DNA of 64,000 nt from Rhodobacteraceae bacterium 63075 (GTDB lineage Bacteria; Pseudomonadota; Alphaproteobacteria; Rhodobacterales; Rhodobacteraceae): contig QVMW01000002.1 of assembly GCA_003417655.1 (NCBI GenBank), positions 124,001 through 188,000 of the forward strand. Reading direction: 5' to 3'. The position numbers and the translations under genes were made by a program. The notes beneath the pieces are model-generated. The model saw nothing but the letters and a program-made list of their open reading frames with translations. It was not told the DNA's origin and did not search any database. Positions 17,768 through 26,179 of this stretch are shown in pieces (the first letter of the stretch is position 1; every line of letters begins with the position of its first letter).

Positions 17768-18748
17768 ATGACCACAACGCACAACCGCCCAGGCCTCGGC
17801 ATCTTCTTCATCGTGCTCGGCGTGCTCGCCATCTCGATCAACGATATGCTCATCAAGGCGCTCTCCGGCGGCTACCCTCTTCACGAGATGGTGTTTTTCC
17901 GCTCCTCGATCGGGATCGTCTTTTCGCTCATGCTGGTTCAGCTCGAGGGCGGCTGGCGCATCCTGAAGACGAATACCCCCTGGCTTCACCTGCTGAGGGG
18001 CCTTCTTATCGTCATCTCCAACATGACGTTCTTCGGCGCGCTCGCCGTGCTGCCTCTCGCCGATGCAACAGCCCTGTTCTTCGTCGCCCCGCTGATGATC
18101 ACCCTGCTCTCGATCCCCATCCTCGGCGAGAAGGTCGGCCCCTGGCGGCTCGGCGCGGTCGTGGCGGGCTTCGTCGGCGTTCTGCTCATGCTTCAGGCCT
18201 GGCGCAGCGAGCAGGCGCCAGCTGATGTTCCGCTTGTGATCCTGATCCTGCCGATGCTGGCCGCGCTGACCTATGCGCTCAACCAGCTCATGACTCGCAA
18301 GCTCGGGGTTCACGCCAAGGCCAGTGCCATGGCCGTCTATATCCAGGTCATCTTCATCATCGTCGCGCTCGGCTTCTACTTCGTCGCGGGTGATGGCCGC
18401 TTCGCCGCAGGCGCGACGAATGAAAGCGTCGTCTTCCTCCTGCGCGCCTGGGTGCTGCCGGAGGGAACTGACCGCTGGCTCTTCCTCGGGCTCGGGCTGA
18501 ACTCCGCAGTGGTCGGCTATTCACTCAGCCAGGCCTACCGCCTCGCCGATGCCGCGACGATCGCCCCCTTCGAATATGTCGGCCTGCCGCTCGCTGTGTT
18601 CTGGGGCTGGGTGATCTGGGCCGAGTTCCCCGCGCCGCTCGTGCTGGCTGGCATCGCACTGATCCTGGGCTCAGGCCTCTTCGTCTTCCTGCGCGAGCGC
18701 GTCAAGAACCGCCCCCTCAAGCGCCGCCGCCTGCCGCGCAGGTATTGA
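17768..18748 (+). CDS. DMT-family transporter with two EamA domains
   Basis: A 326-residue protein with ten hydrophobic segments in two EamA repeats: FRSSIGIVFSLML and FFVAPLMITLLSIPILGEKVGPWRL in the first, FEYVGLPLAVFWGWVIWAEFP in the second. This pattern is common among exporters of amino acids or metabolites; the substrate is not known. It is divergent from the ABC genes and convergent with the crotonase gene, 8 bases away. Confidence 0.88.
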   Translation: MTTTHNRPGLGIFFIVLGVLAISINDMLIKALSGGYPLHEMVFFRSSIGIVFSLMLVQLEGGWRILKTNTPWLHLLRGLLIVISNMTFFGALAVLPLADATALFFVAPLMITLLSIPILGEKVGPWRLGAVVAGFVGVLLMLQAWRSEQAPADVPLVILILPMLAALTYALNQLMTRKLGVHAKASAMAVYIQVIFIIVALGFYFVAGDGRFAAGATNESVVFLLRAWVLPEGTDRWLFLGLGLNSAVVGYSLSQAYRLADAATIAPFEYVGLPLAVFWGWVIWAEFPAPLVLAGIALILGSGLFVFLRERVKNRPLKRRRLPRRY

Positions 18749-18756
18749 GCGAGCGC

Positions 18757-19617
18757 CTACCTGTTCGACTTCGGCAAGGGCTCATTGGCCGTCCAATCCC
18801 ATGTGCCCTCGTCCCGGTCCCTGACAGCCTGCTTCCAGCCGACCTCCTCGGCCCGCGCCTTGAAGTTCAGCCCCTCGGGGCTGTGCCGGGTGATGCCGTC
18901 GAAGACCGTTGCCAACCGCTGCGTCTGGTTGATCTGCGCCTCAAGCGTCTGGTTGATCACCATCTTCTGCATCGCAAGCTGGTTGATCGGCACGCTCGCC
19001 ATCCGCGCCGCCATCGCCTCGACCGCGTCGTCGAGCTCCTCCTCCGGCACGGCCTTGAGCACAAGCCCCATCTCGGCCGCCTCCCGGCCGGTGATCTTGT
19101 CACCGGTGAACATCATCCGCTTGGCCTTCTCCGGTCCGAGACGGAAGACCCACATCGCCGTCGTCGGACAGCCCCAGACGCGCGTCGGCATGTAGCCGAT
19201 CCGTGCAGTCTCACCCATGATGATCATGTCCGAACACAGCGCGATGTCCGATCCACCCGCAACCGCATGACCATGCACCTTGCAAAGCACCGGCTTGAGA
19301 CAGCGAAACAGCGACATGAACTTCTGCGTATTGCCCCACATGAAGCGATAATCCTTGATCGGATCCCAGGGCATCTCCTGCGTGACATTGTTGTCCGCGC
19401 CATTCTTCTCCGCGTAATAGGCAAGATCATAGCCCGCGCAGAACGCATCACCATTGCCCGACAGGACAATCACATGCACCCCGTCATCCGCATCGGCCCG
19501 CTGCACCGCGGCTTCGAGCTCGACCGGCAGATCATCGTCGATCGCGTTCATCACCTTGGGCCTGTTGAGCGTGATCCGCGCGATACGCCCGTCTTTCTCG
19601 AATAGAACTTTCGCCAT
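18757..19617 (-). CDS. Crotonase-superfamily protein lacking the usual hydratase glutamates
   Basis: A 286-residue crotonase-fold protein; start at 19617 is supported by GGGAGG seven bases upstream. The N-terminal part (ITLNRPKVMNAID) and oxyanion-hole segments (GDAFCAGYDL and HAVAGGSDIALCSD) are present. In hydratases two glutamates do the chemistry, one in GG-x-E-L-A and one after F-x-x-P; here the positions read GGSDIA and IGYMPTRVWG, so neither glutamate is visible. Another activity (isomerase, hydrolase, ligand sink) is therefore possible. It follows the DUF3726-type gene on the same strand, across a repeat-bearing gap. Confidence 0.8.
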   Translation of the reverse strand: MAKVLFEKDGRIARITLNRPKVMNAIDDDLPVELEAAVQRADADDGVHVIVLSGNGDAFCAGYDLAYYAEKNGADNNVTQEMPWDPIKDYRFMWGNTQKFMSLFRCLKPVLCKVHGHAVAGGSDIALCSDMIIMGETARIGYMPTRVWGCPTTAMWVFRLGPEKAKRMMFTGDKITGREAAEMGLVLKAVPEEELDDAVEAMAARMASVPINQLAMQKMVINQTLEAQINQTQRLATVFDGITRHSPEGLNFKARAEEVGWKQAVRDRDEGTWDWTANEPLPKSNR

Positions 19618-19720
19618 GTCTTCCTCCCTTTGCCTCAGACAACATCGCCAGGGCAGAATCTGCAAGCGCGGCTCTTGAAACGACGACTGTCTTTTTTCTT
19701 GCTGCAAATATCCCGGGGGT

Positions 19721-19738
19721 TTGGGGGCTGGCCCCCAA
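19721..19738. repeat. G-rich hairpin repeat (TTGGGGGC ... GCCCCCAA)
   Basis: Arms TTGGGGGC and GCCCCCAA are exact complements around TG. The left flank reads GCAAATATCCCGGGGG. I recall this composite as frequent between genes in Rhodobacteraceae genomes. Confidence 0.7.
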
Positions 19739-19740
19739 CG

Positions 19741-19769
19741 GGTCGAATTTGCGCAGCAAATTCGAGACC
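19741..19769. repeat. Second hairpin (GGTCGAATTTGC ... GCAAATTCGAGACC)
   Basis: A 12-base left arm pairs with a 14-base right arm, with a two-base bulge and a GCA loop. It lies 3 bases from the G-rich hairpin and just before the DUF3726-type stop. Confidence 0.7.
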
Positions 19770-19772
19770 GCT

Positions 19773-20411
19773 TCAATCGTTGTCACTTGTCCCGGCACCT
19801 GCCCCGGCAATGCGGCTGGCTTCGGTCGCAGGGGCATAAGTCCTGCCAGCAAATCCCTCAAGCACTTCCAGAGGGCCCCGCTCTGCGGCGCATCTCGTCG
19901 TCACTTCGCGGCGCATTGCATCTCCGGGCACCTCTTCCTGCCGCAGGCTCACATCCGCCTCGTCGATCTCGGCGAACCCCGCGCAATACGCATCGCCCCC
20001 ACGGCCCAGCCAGACGTCCTCGTCACCGCATTCCAGCTTGATGTCCCGGCCCAGCTCTTCGGCCGCCCAAGCCGCAAACGGGACGATCAGGAGCGGTTTT
20101 CGGAGCGAGACAAGTGTCGACTCGCCGGGCAGACCTGCTGCCGCGCTGTCAGAAAGATAAGCGCCCACAGCAATCGGGCAAAGCGGTCCGTCCATGCCCC
20201 GCCACAAGCCGCTATGAACCTCGAGCGGCGCGACCATCCCTCCCCTGTCGCGCCAGACGAGATACGCCGCAAGCGCCGCCGCGCCCGCAAGCCCGCGCGC
20301 CTCCAGCCATCGAATGGCGCGAGCGGCATCTTCGGCCAGCCCCCAGCTCATGCCTGCGCCACGCGCCGCCTTGCGCGCCAGTGCCCCGACTTCGTTCAGC
20401 GAGTGACTCAC
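19773..20411 (-). CDS. DUF3726-type protein
   Basis: A 212-residue soluble protein. The opening SLNEVGALARKAARGAGMSWG and the following AEDAARAIRWLEARGLAG agree with my recollection of DUF3726, a family of unknown role. Its ATG overlaps the stop of the 561-residue gene by four bases (20408-20411), so the two are made together. No catalytic motif is visible. It is the last clear gene of the LysR/ALDH/dipeptidase operon. Confidence 0.7.
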   Translation of the reverse strand: MSHSLNEVGALARKAARGAGMSWGLAEDAARAIRWLEARGLAGAAALAAYLVWRDRGGMVAPLEVHSGLWRGMDGPLCPIAVGAYLSDSAAAGLPGESTLVSLRKPLLIVPFAAWAAEELGRDIKLECGDEDVWLGRGGDAYCAGFAEIDEADVSLRQEEVPGDAMRREVTTRCAAERGPLEVLEGFAGRTYAPATEASRIAGAGAGTSDND

Positions 20412-22093
20412 ATCTGCACCTCTGGCAGAGTCCAGCCATCCGGGTCCGCTGACGCAAGCTCATGCGGAAAAGGTGCATCACGATACATGTTGATCCGCAC
20501 CCAGCGGTCCGAACGCGGGTCGAAATGACAGGCCCCGAAGAACGCGAGCTTGGCGCGCAGAAGATCGATCGGCAGCATATCCGCCGCAATCGTGTTGTCC
20601 CGTATCTCCGCGTAGGGAAAGCGCGCCGCGATCTGCACGCGCCGCGCGATGTGGCGGTGTTCGGGATGCGCCATGAGGAATGCAGCGACGTTTCCTTCGG
20701 TTTTTCGCAGATCGGAATACATCCGTGCCACGTCGCGCCCCGGACAGAGCGGTTGTTCGTAAGCTTCGAGGTCTTCCTCCCCGGCCCGTTCGCCCAAGCG
20801 CGGCTCGAGCTTTTCCTGCGAGACATACCAGATGCGCGCCTGCGCCTCGGGCGCGTGCCAGTCCGTCTCAAGTGCCCAACCATAGAAATCCTCACAGAGT
20901 GCGGTCAGCCGGGCCGCGCTCATCTTGCCCTCGATCCGCTCCCCGAGGCTTTCGTCAGCGGCCATGCAGCACGCCAGCCCGTCCACGTCCTCAGGATAGA
21001 GCTCCATCAGCAGGGAAACGAGTTGTTCCTGACCTTCGAGCGAAAGCGCGCCATCCGCCCATTCATAAAGCCTGTTCCAGGGAAGCCGTACAGACGTGTC
21101 AAATGAGTGCAGATGCTCTGCAAGGGCCTTTATATCGGCACGGAGTTCGGCAAGCTTGCGCAGCTGCACGGGATGATCGGAGCGCCAGATCCGCGCATGC
21201 TCCCCGGCGCGGCGCACAAGGCCCCTGAGTTGATCCAGCTCCTTGCTCCCCGCCTGCTCTTTCGAGCGGACGCGCGCCAGCGCCTCCTCGCGGGCGGCGA
21301 TCCAGTTGTTCAGCAGGATCGGGTGGTTGATCAGGAAAGGCGCCATGCCGAGCCCCGTCGAATTGCCGATGCCGAAGCGCCTGCGCAGCTTCGGTGCGAG
21401 GCCAACGGCCGTGTCGGGCGCGCGCTTGCGTGCCATATGTTCGACAAGATCCATCACGAAAGCGCGGGTGAGATAGACGCTCAGCATCTCGATCTGGAAC
21501 GGCGCCTGGAACTCTGGGCGCGTTTGCGTTGCCTCTCTATCCGCCGCGCCCAGCTTTCCCGAGCCATATACGGCTGTCGTGCGCATGAGGTAGCCCACCT
21601 CGGCGACCTTCTCGGCATCGGGTTGCTGCCCCGCCGCCAGCCGGTCCACGACATGCTCCCAGAGGCGCACGGAGCGGTTCGCGCGGCTCACCGACAGCTC
21701 GCGCTCGGAAACGCGGCCCGCCTCCTGCTTGGGGACATTTTCGCGCAAACGCGCGATATCCGCACTGCCCGGAATGCCATCGAAAAGCGTGAAGGTCGCG
21801 TCCCATGCCGTCGCGATCACACGGTCCGAGCGCATCTCGGGAGGCAGGTCATGGGCAAAGGCTATCAGCGAGTAGCTCCGCTCGGGTCCATGCGCGGTGT
21901 AGACTGCAACGCCGACGCCCTTCTCGTCGATGTCGAAGCGCGGTGTCTCGAAGCGCCATTTCTCCGATTTCAATCTGCGCAGCAGGATGCGCATGAAAGA
22001 CAGGCGCGATTGATGAAAGGAGCCCAATCGCGCCAGCCTGACCACCTCTTCCGGTGCGCGCCGTGCGATCTTTTCTGACCGGGACTCTTCCAT
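20408..22093 (-). CDS. 561-residue protein of unknown family
   Basis: No family was recognised. The protein is soluble, with no signal peptide or membrane segment, and is rich in arginine and glutamate. Local features: TAWDATFTLFDG near residue 95, GIGNSTGLGMAPFLINHPIL near 240, LPWNRLYEWADG near 340, and a C-terminal acidic, tryptophan-containing end. The GSGKLGAADR stretch resembles a glycine-rich loop but not a full Walker motif. It sits 13 bases after the dipeptidase-like gene with GGGAG before its ATG, and overlaps the next gene. It probably works with both neighbours on one metabolite. Confidence 0.75.
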   Translation of the reverse strand: MEESRSEKIARRAPEEVVRLARLGSFHQSRLSFMRILLRRLKSEKWRFETPRFDIDEKGVGVAVYTAHGPERSYSLIAFAHDLPPEMRSDRVIATAWDATFTLFDGIPGSADIARLRENVPKQEAGRVSERELSVSRANRSVRLWEHVVDRLAAGQQPDAEKVAEVGYLMRTTAVYGSGKLGAADREATQTRPEFQAPFQIEMLSVYLTRAFVMDLVEHMARKRAPDTAVGLAPKLRRRFGIGNSTGLGMAPFLINHPILLNNWIAAREEALARVRSKEQAGSKELDQLRGLVRRAGEHARIWRSDHPVQLRKLAELRADIKALAEHLHSFDTSVRLPWNRLYEWADGALSLEGQEQLVSLLMELYPEDVDGLACCMAADESLGERIEGKMSAARLTALCEDFYGWALETDWHAPEAQARIWYVSQEKLEPRLGERAGEEDLEAYEQPLCPGRDVARMYSDLRKTEGNVAAFLMAHPEHRHIARRVQIAARFPYAEIRDNTIAADMLPIDLLRAKLAFFGACHFDPRSDRWVRINMYRDAPFPHELASADPDGWTLPEVQM

Positions 22094-22106
22094 TTGCCTT
22101 GCTCCC

Positions 22107-23084
22107 TTACCTCGGCCCGAAATTTTCCGCGAAGAAGCGGTGCCAGTTGTCGCCCATCAGACCGGCAACCTCTGCTTCGGAAAACCCCACGGCGCTCAGG
22201 CCCTGTTCGATCTTGCCGAAGTCACGGTTATCGCGGAACCAATCGGGCTGGGGCGGGAAGCCCGGATTGGAGACAGAGCCTTCGCCGTAGTCGATCTCCT
22301 TCGACCATCGCCCCACGCGCATCCACTCGACCACACTGTCCGGCTGATGCTGACAGAGGTCCGAGCCGATGCCGAAATGCTCCGGCCCGAATTGCTCCGC
22401 AGCCCGCGCGACCATCTCGCAGAAGGATTGCAAGGTGCAATCGCCCTTGTCCTTGAGGTGGTGCGGATAGAGTGAGAAGCCCATCATTCCGCCGTTTTCC
22501 ACCACGGCGCGCACAACATCGTGGCGCTTGTTGCGCAGCGCGGGCTGCCATGAATGCAGGTTCGCATGGGTGATGGCGATGGGCCTTTGCGAGATATCGG
22601 CAGCCTCGATGGTCGATCGGTCGGCGGAATGGCTCATGTCGATTACAAGGCCGACGCGGTTCATCTCCTTGATGACCTGTTTGCCCATGCGAGTGATGCC
22701 GGGATCTTCGGCCTCGTAACAGCCCGTCGCCAGAAGCGACTGGTTGTTGTAGCTCAGTTGCATGAAGCGCGCGCCCAGTTTGTGCAGCACTTCGACGAGG
22801 CCGATGTCATCCTCGATGGGCGAGGGGTTCTGAAAGCCGAAGAAGATCGCCGTGCGCCCTGTTTCGCGGGCCTTTTCCACATCGCTGGCCCATTCCCCAT
22901 GGAAAATCAGTCCGGGATATTGCTCGAACCAGCGGTTCCATTGCTCGACATTGAGCACCGTTTCACGAAAATTCTCATGATAGGCAATCGTCACATGCAC
23001 CGCATCGACGCCGCCCTCGCGCATCTGACGGAAGATCTTTTCCGACCAGTTGGCATATTGGAGGCAATCGATGCGGTAGCTCAT
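22107..23084 (-). CDS. Divergent M19 (membrane dipeptidase-like) protein with altered metal site
   Basis: This 325-residue protein follows the M19 renal-dipeptidase fold: LGARFMQLSYNNQS, GKQVIKEMNRVGLVIDMSHS, PIAITHANLHSW and FGIGSDLCQH correspond to family blocks. The ligands His152, His173 and Asp242 are present. However the N-terminal H-x-D of canonical enzymes is missing (the region reads RIDCLQYANWS) and the bridging glutamate seems replaced by Gln85 (FFGFQNPS). The start at 23084 is taken from the family length; the longer frame runs through the aldehyde dehydrogenase 3' end. It lies 5 bases after that gene. A hydrolase with one metal, or a different reaction, is possible. Confidence 0.8.
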   Translation of the reverse strand: MSYRIDCLQYANWSEKIFRQMREGGVDAVHVTIAYHENFRETVLNVEQWNRWFEQYPGLIFHGEWASDVEKARETGRTAIFFGFQNPSPIEDDIGLVEVLHKLGARFMQLSYNNQSLLATGCYEAEDPGITRMGKQVIKEMNRVGLVIDMSHSADRSTIEAADISQRPIAITHANLHSWQPALRNKRHDVVRAVVENGGMMGFSLYPHHLKDKGDCTLQSFCEMVARAAEQFGPEHFGIGSDLCQHQPDSVVEWMRVGRWSKEIDYGEGSVSNPGFPPQPDWFRDNRDFGKIEQGLSAVGFSEAEVAGLMGDNWHRFFAENFGPR

Positions 23085-23089
23085 GGTGC

Positions 23090-24541
23090 CTACTCCGGGG
23101 TGCCGGCGGCGGTGTAGGTGGTCTTCATGGTGGTGAAGAACTCGGCCGCGGCCTGCCCCTGTTCGCGCGGGCCATAGGAGCTGTCGCCGCGTCCGCCGAA
23201 GGGCACGTGATAATCCATGCCGCCGGTAGGCAGGTTGACGGTGACAACGCCTGTGCGGGCGTTCTGCTTGAAATGTGCCGCGCGGGCCAGCGAGCTGGTG
23301 ATGATGCCCGAGCTGAGGCCGAAGCGTGTATCGTTGACCGTGGCCAGCGCCTCCTCGTAGCTGCCGACCTTGATCACGTTGGTGAGCGGCGCGAAGAGCT
23401 CCTCGCGGCTGATCGCCATATCGTTCGTGGCGTTCACGAAAACGCCCGGCGACATGTAATACCCTTCGTGCGGCATGTTCAGACGCGCTCCGCCGCAGGC
23501 CAGTTCGGCCCCCTCGGCTTGGCCCTTCTCGACCCAATCGAGGTTTTCGCCCAGCTGGCTCTCGCTGACCACCGGGCCCATCTGCGTACCCTCTTCAAGC
23601 GCATGGCCAACCTTCATCGCCTTTGTCGCATCGACGAGTTTCTCGACGAAAGCATCGTGGATGCCCTGATGCACCACGAGCCGCGAGGAAGCGGTGCATT
23701 TCTGGCCCGTGCCGCTGAAGGCGCCGTTGAGCGTCATGGCCACGGCCACGTCGAGATCGCCGTCATCCATCACGGCCAGCGCGTTCTTGGAGCCCATCTC
23801 CATTTGCAGTTTGGTCATATTGGGCAGGGCGGCGGCGGCGATGCCACGGCCCACGGGGATCGAGCCGGTGAAGGTCATCGCATCGATCTTGGCGCTTTCG
23901 GCCAGCGCCTGGCCGATGCCACCGCCCGAGCCCATCACGAGATTCACGAGCCCGTCGGGAACGTCCTGACGCGAGATGATTTCGGCCAGGGCATGGGCCG
24001 AGCCGGGCACGAGATTGGCCGGTTTCCAGACCACCGCGTTGCCATAGGCCAGCGCCGGAGCGATCTTCCAGGCCGGGATCGCCATCGGGAAATTCCAGGG
24101 CGAAATGACACCGACGACGCCGACGGGCTCCCGCTTGATATCCACCTCGACACCGGGGCGCACGGATTGAACGGTCTGCCCCAGCTGGCGCAGGATCTCG
24201 GCGGCGTAGTAGGTAAAGTGCTGGCCCGACCGGTAGACTTCGCCGCGGCCCTCGGCGCGAGGCTTGCCCTCTTCGCGGCTGAGCAATTCGCCCAGCTCGT
24301 CGGCACGGGCCATCAGTTCATTACCGATGTTCATCAGCACCGCCTGCTTGCGCTCAAGCCCGTAGGCAGCCCATTCGGCCTGTGCCGCGCGCGCGGCGTC
24401 CAGGGCGGTGTCCAGTTGCTCCGGGCTGGCCTGGGTGTAGACGCCCTCCAGATCGCCGATGTCGGACGGGCTGCGATTCTCTATGGTGTCCGGCCCTTCG
24501 AGCCACTCACCTGCAATGAAGTTCCTTTTCGCGTCCGGCAT
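23090..24541 (-). CDS. NAD(P)-dependent aldehyde dehydrogenase (ALDH superfamily)
   Basis: A 483-residue enzyme oxidising an aldehyde to an acid. The NAD-binding fold shows GVISPWNFPMAIPAWKIAPAL and KPANLVPGSA; the catalytic Glu is in LQMEMGSKN and the nucleophile Cys in GTGQKCTASSR. It resembles alpha-ketoglutarate-semialdehyde or succinate-semialdehyde dehydrogenases, but substrate cannot be fixed. Start at 24541 has GGGGAG upstream. It opens the operon with the M19-like gene and follows the LysR gene on the same strand. Confidence 0.9.
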   Translation of the reverse strand: MPDAKRNFIAGEWLEGPDTIENRSPSDIGDLEGVYTQASPEQLDTALDAARAAQAEWAAYGLERKQAVLMNIGNELMARADELGELLSREEGKPRAEGRGEVYRSGQHFTYYAAEILRQLGQTVQSVRPGVEVDIKREPVGVVGVISPWNFPMAIPAWKIAPALAYGNAVVWKPANLVPGSAHALAEIISRQDVPDGLVNLVMGSGGGIGQALAESAKIDAMTFTGSIPVGRGIAAAALPNMTKLQMEMGSKNALAVMDDGDLDVAVAMTLNGAFSGTGQKCTASSRLVVHQGIHDAFVEKLVDATKAMKVGHALEEGTQMGPVVSESQLGENLDWVEKGQAEGAELACGGARLNMPHEGYYMSPGVFVNATNDMAISREELFAPLTNVIKVGSYEEALATVNDTRFGLSSGIITSSLARAAHFKQNARTGVVTVNLPTGGMDYHVPFGGRGDSSYGPREQGQAAAEFFTTMKTTYTAAGTPE

Positions 24542-24640
24542 GCGCACTCCCCGGCTGTTGCATTCGTTCGATTTCGATATCTGCGGCCAAGCTTCACCCC
24601 ACAAGCCATGTCAGTCAAACGCAAAGCGCTTAAGGCGGCT

Positions 24641-25522
24641 TCAGCGAACCTGAAGTTCGCTGACCTCTTCGCGAATGCAATCCGCCATCGCCCGTGCTGC
24701 CGGTGAGACCAGATGCTCCGGTTGCGTGATCAGCCAGACATCGCGACGCGCTTCGCTGTCCTTCAGCGGCAGGAAGGCGAGCGCCTCGATATCCGCCGGC
24801 AGCGCCCGCTCCGGCAAGAGCGTATATCCCAAGCCTGCCTGAACAATGCCGAGCAAAGACGCGGTGTTGCGCACGTGATAGCGCGCGCCGTCCCGCACCC
24901 TGGCAAAGTCAGGGTCGTCGATCTGGTCGCAAAGCCCGTTGGAGATAAACCCGTCCGAGCTCAGATCGGCCCAGGTGAGGCGGCCCCAATCGCGCGCCAA
25001 GGGATGATCCCGGCGGCAAATCACGCCGAAGGAATCCGAGAACAGCCTTTGTGCCGGAAACCCGGCGATCGCCCCGCTGCTCGCCAGCCCCAGATCCGCC
25101 TGACCGCTGCGCATGTCGGCATGCACACCGGTCGTGTCCGTGTCGGTCAGGTGCAGTTCGACATCGGGATGACGCGCCCGGAAGCGTCCCAGCGCGCCCG
25201 GCAGGATGGTTTGCGCCAGAGACGGCGTGACCGACAGACGCACGAGCCCCATGTCCGCGCGCGCGAGCGCCTCGATCGTCTCCAGTGTTCCGTCGAAACT
25301 GTCGAGCTGCCGGATCACCAGCGCCTCGACTTGCTGACCGAGCTGGCTCAGCCGCGACTTGCGCTGCGCTTCGAAGAGCGGTGCGCCGAGATGCTCCTCG
25401 AACTGGCTGAGCATCATCGACACGGCTGACGGGGTTCGGCCCAGCGCCGAAGCGGCCTCGGCAAGAGAGCCGTGCCGCGCGACCGCGCGGAAGCATCGCA
25501 ACATTTCCAGTTTGATCGCCAT
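24641..25522 (-). CDS. LysR-family transcriptional regulator
   Basis: A 293-residue LTTR. The helix-turn-helix is at residues 3-60 (MLRCFRAVARHGSLAEAASAL, then SAVSMMLSQFEEHLG) and the effector domain follows (VRLSVTPSLAQTILP to the end). The ATG at 25522 has AGGGG about ten bases upstream and is preferred to the GTG at 25531. It lies 99 bases upstream of the aldehyde dehydrogenase in the same direction and is the obvious local regulator; LysR proteins often sit divergent instead, so the tandem placement suggests the promoter of the enzymes lies in that 99-base gap. Confidence 0.88.
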   Translation of the reverse strand: MAIKLEMLRCFRAVARHGSLAEAASALGRTPSAVSMMLSQFEEHLGAPLFEAQRKSRLSQLGQQVEALVIRQLDSFDGTLETIEALARADMGLVRLSVTPSLAQTILPGALGRFRARHPDVELHLTDTDTTGVHADMRSGQADLGLASSGAIAGFPAQRLFSDSFGVICRRDHPLARDWGRLTWADLSSDGFISNGLCDQIDDPDFARVRDGARYHVRNTASLLGIVQAGLGYTLLPERALPADIEALAFLPLKDSEARRDVWLITQPEHLVSPAARAMADCIREEVSELQVR

Positions 25523-25567
25523 TCGCTTCACCCCTTCTGAACAGCGCGGAGGTTAAATCAAGCATAC

Positions 25568-26179
25568 TTAAGTTTCCAGCAGCTCGGAAACCCGACTTTG
25601 CAGCGCGGGGATCAGCTCTTGCGCGATCCACGGGTTACGCCGCAGGACGGCATTGTTGCGCCAGGACGGGTGCGGCATGGGAAACACCCTCGGCGCATAG
25701 TCCCGCCAGCTGCGCACTGTCTGCGTCACACCGGACTTGCCCGCAGCCTTGCCCAAGTGCCAGCGCTGCGCATATTGGCCGATCACTATGGTCGTCCGGA
25801 CTTCGGGCAAGCTTGCCATCACGTCCGCGCGCCATGTGGCGGCGCAGCGGGGTGGCGGCGGCAGGTCGCTTCCGCTCTCACTGTATCCCGGGAAACAGAA
25901 GGCCATCGGCACGATCGCCACCTTGCGCTGATCGTAGAATTGCTCCCGGGTCAGCCCGAGCCAGTCGCGCAGCCTGTCGCCCGACCGGTCGTCGAACGGC
26001 AACCCGCTTTCATGCACGCGCATACCCGGGGCCTGCCCCACGATCAGCAGCCTCGCCGCATTGTCGAACCAGGGCACGGGCCGGGGCTCATGGGCCGTTT
26101 TCGTCTCGGCAAATTGGGCCGCACATAGCCGGCATTCGCGGATGCGCGTGGCAAGCGGCTTGCCCGGTTTCTTACTCAT
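25568..26179 (-). CDS. Uracil-DNA-glycosylase-superfamily protein
   Basis: A 203-residue protein with CRLCAAQF near the N-terminus, GQAPGMRVHESGLPFDDRSG (the base-flipping/water-activating loop of the superfamily), and MPHPSWRNN with the terminal HPS motif. It belongs to the small UDG-like group rather than to Ung. The two cysteines alone do not make the four-cysteine Fe-S cluster of families 4 and 5. Start at 26179 (MSKKPG) overlaps the preceding antiporter stop by 8 bases; AAGG lies upstream. Whether it acts on uracil is open. Confidence 0.78.
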   Translation of the reverse strand: MSKKPGKPLATRIRECRLCAAQFAETKTAHEPRPVPWFDNAARLLIVGQAPGMRVHESGLPFDDRSGDRLRDWLGLTREQFYDQRKVAIVPMAFCFPGYSESGSDLPPPPRCAATWRADVMASLPEVRTTIVIGQYAQRWHLGKAAGKSGVTQTVRSWRDYAPRVFPMPHPSWRNNAVLRRNPWIAQELIPALQSRVSELLET

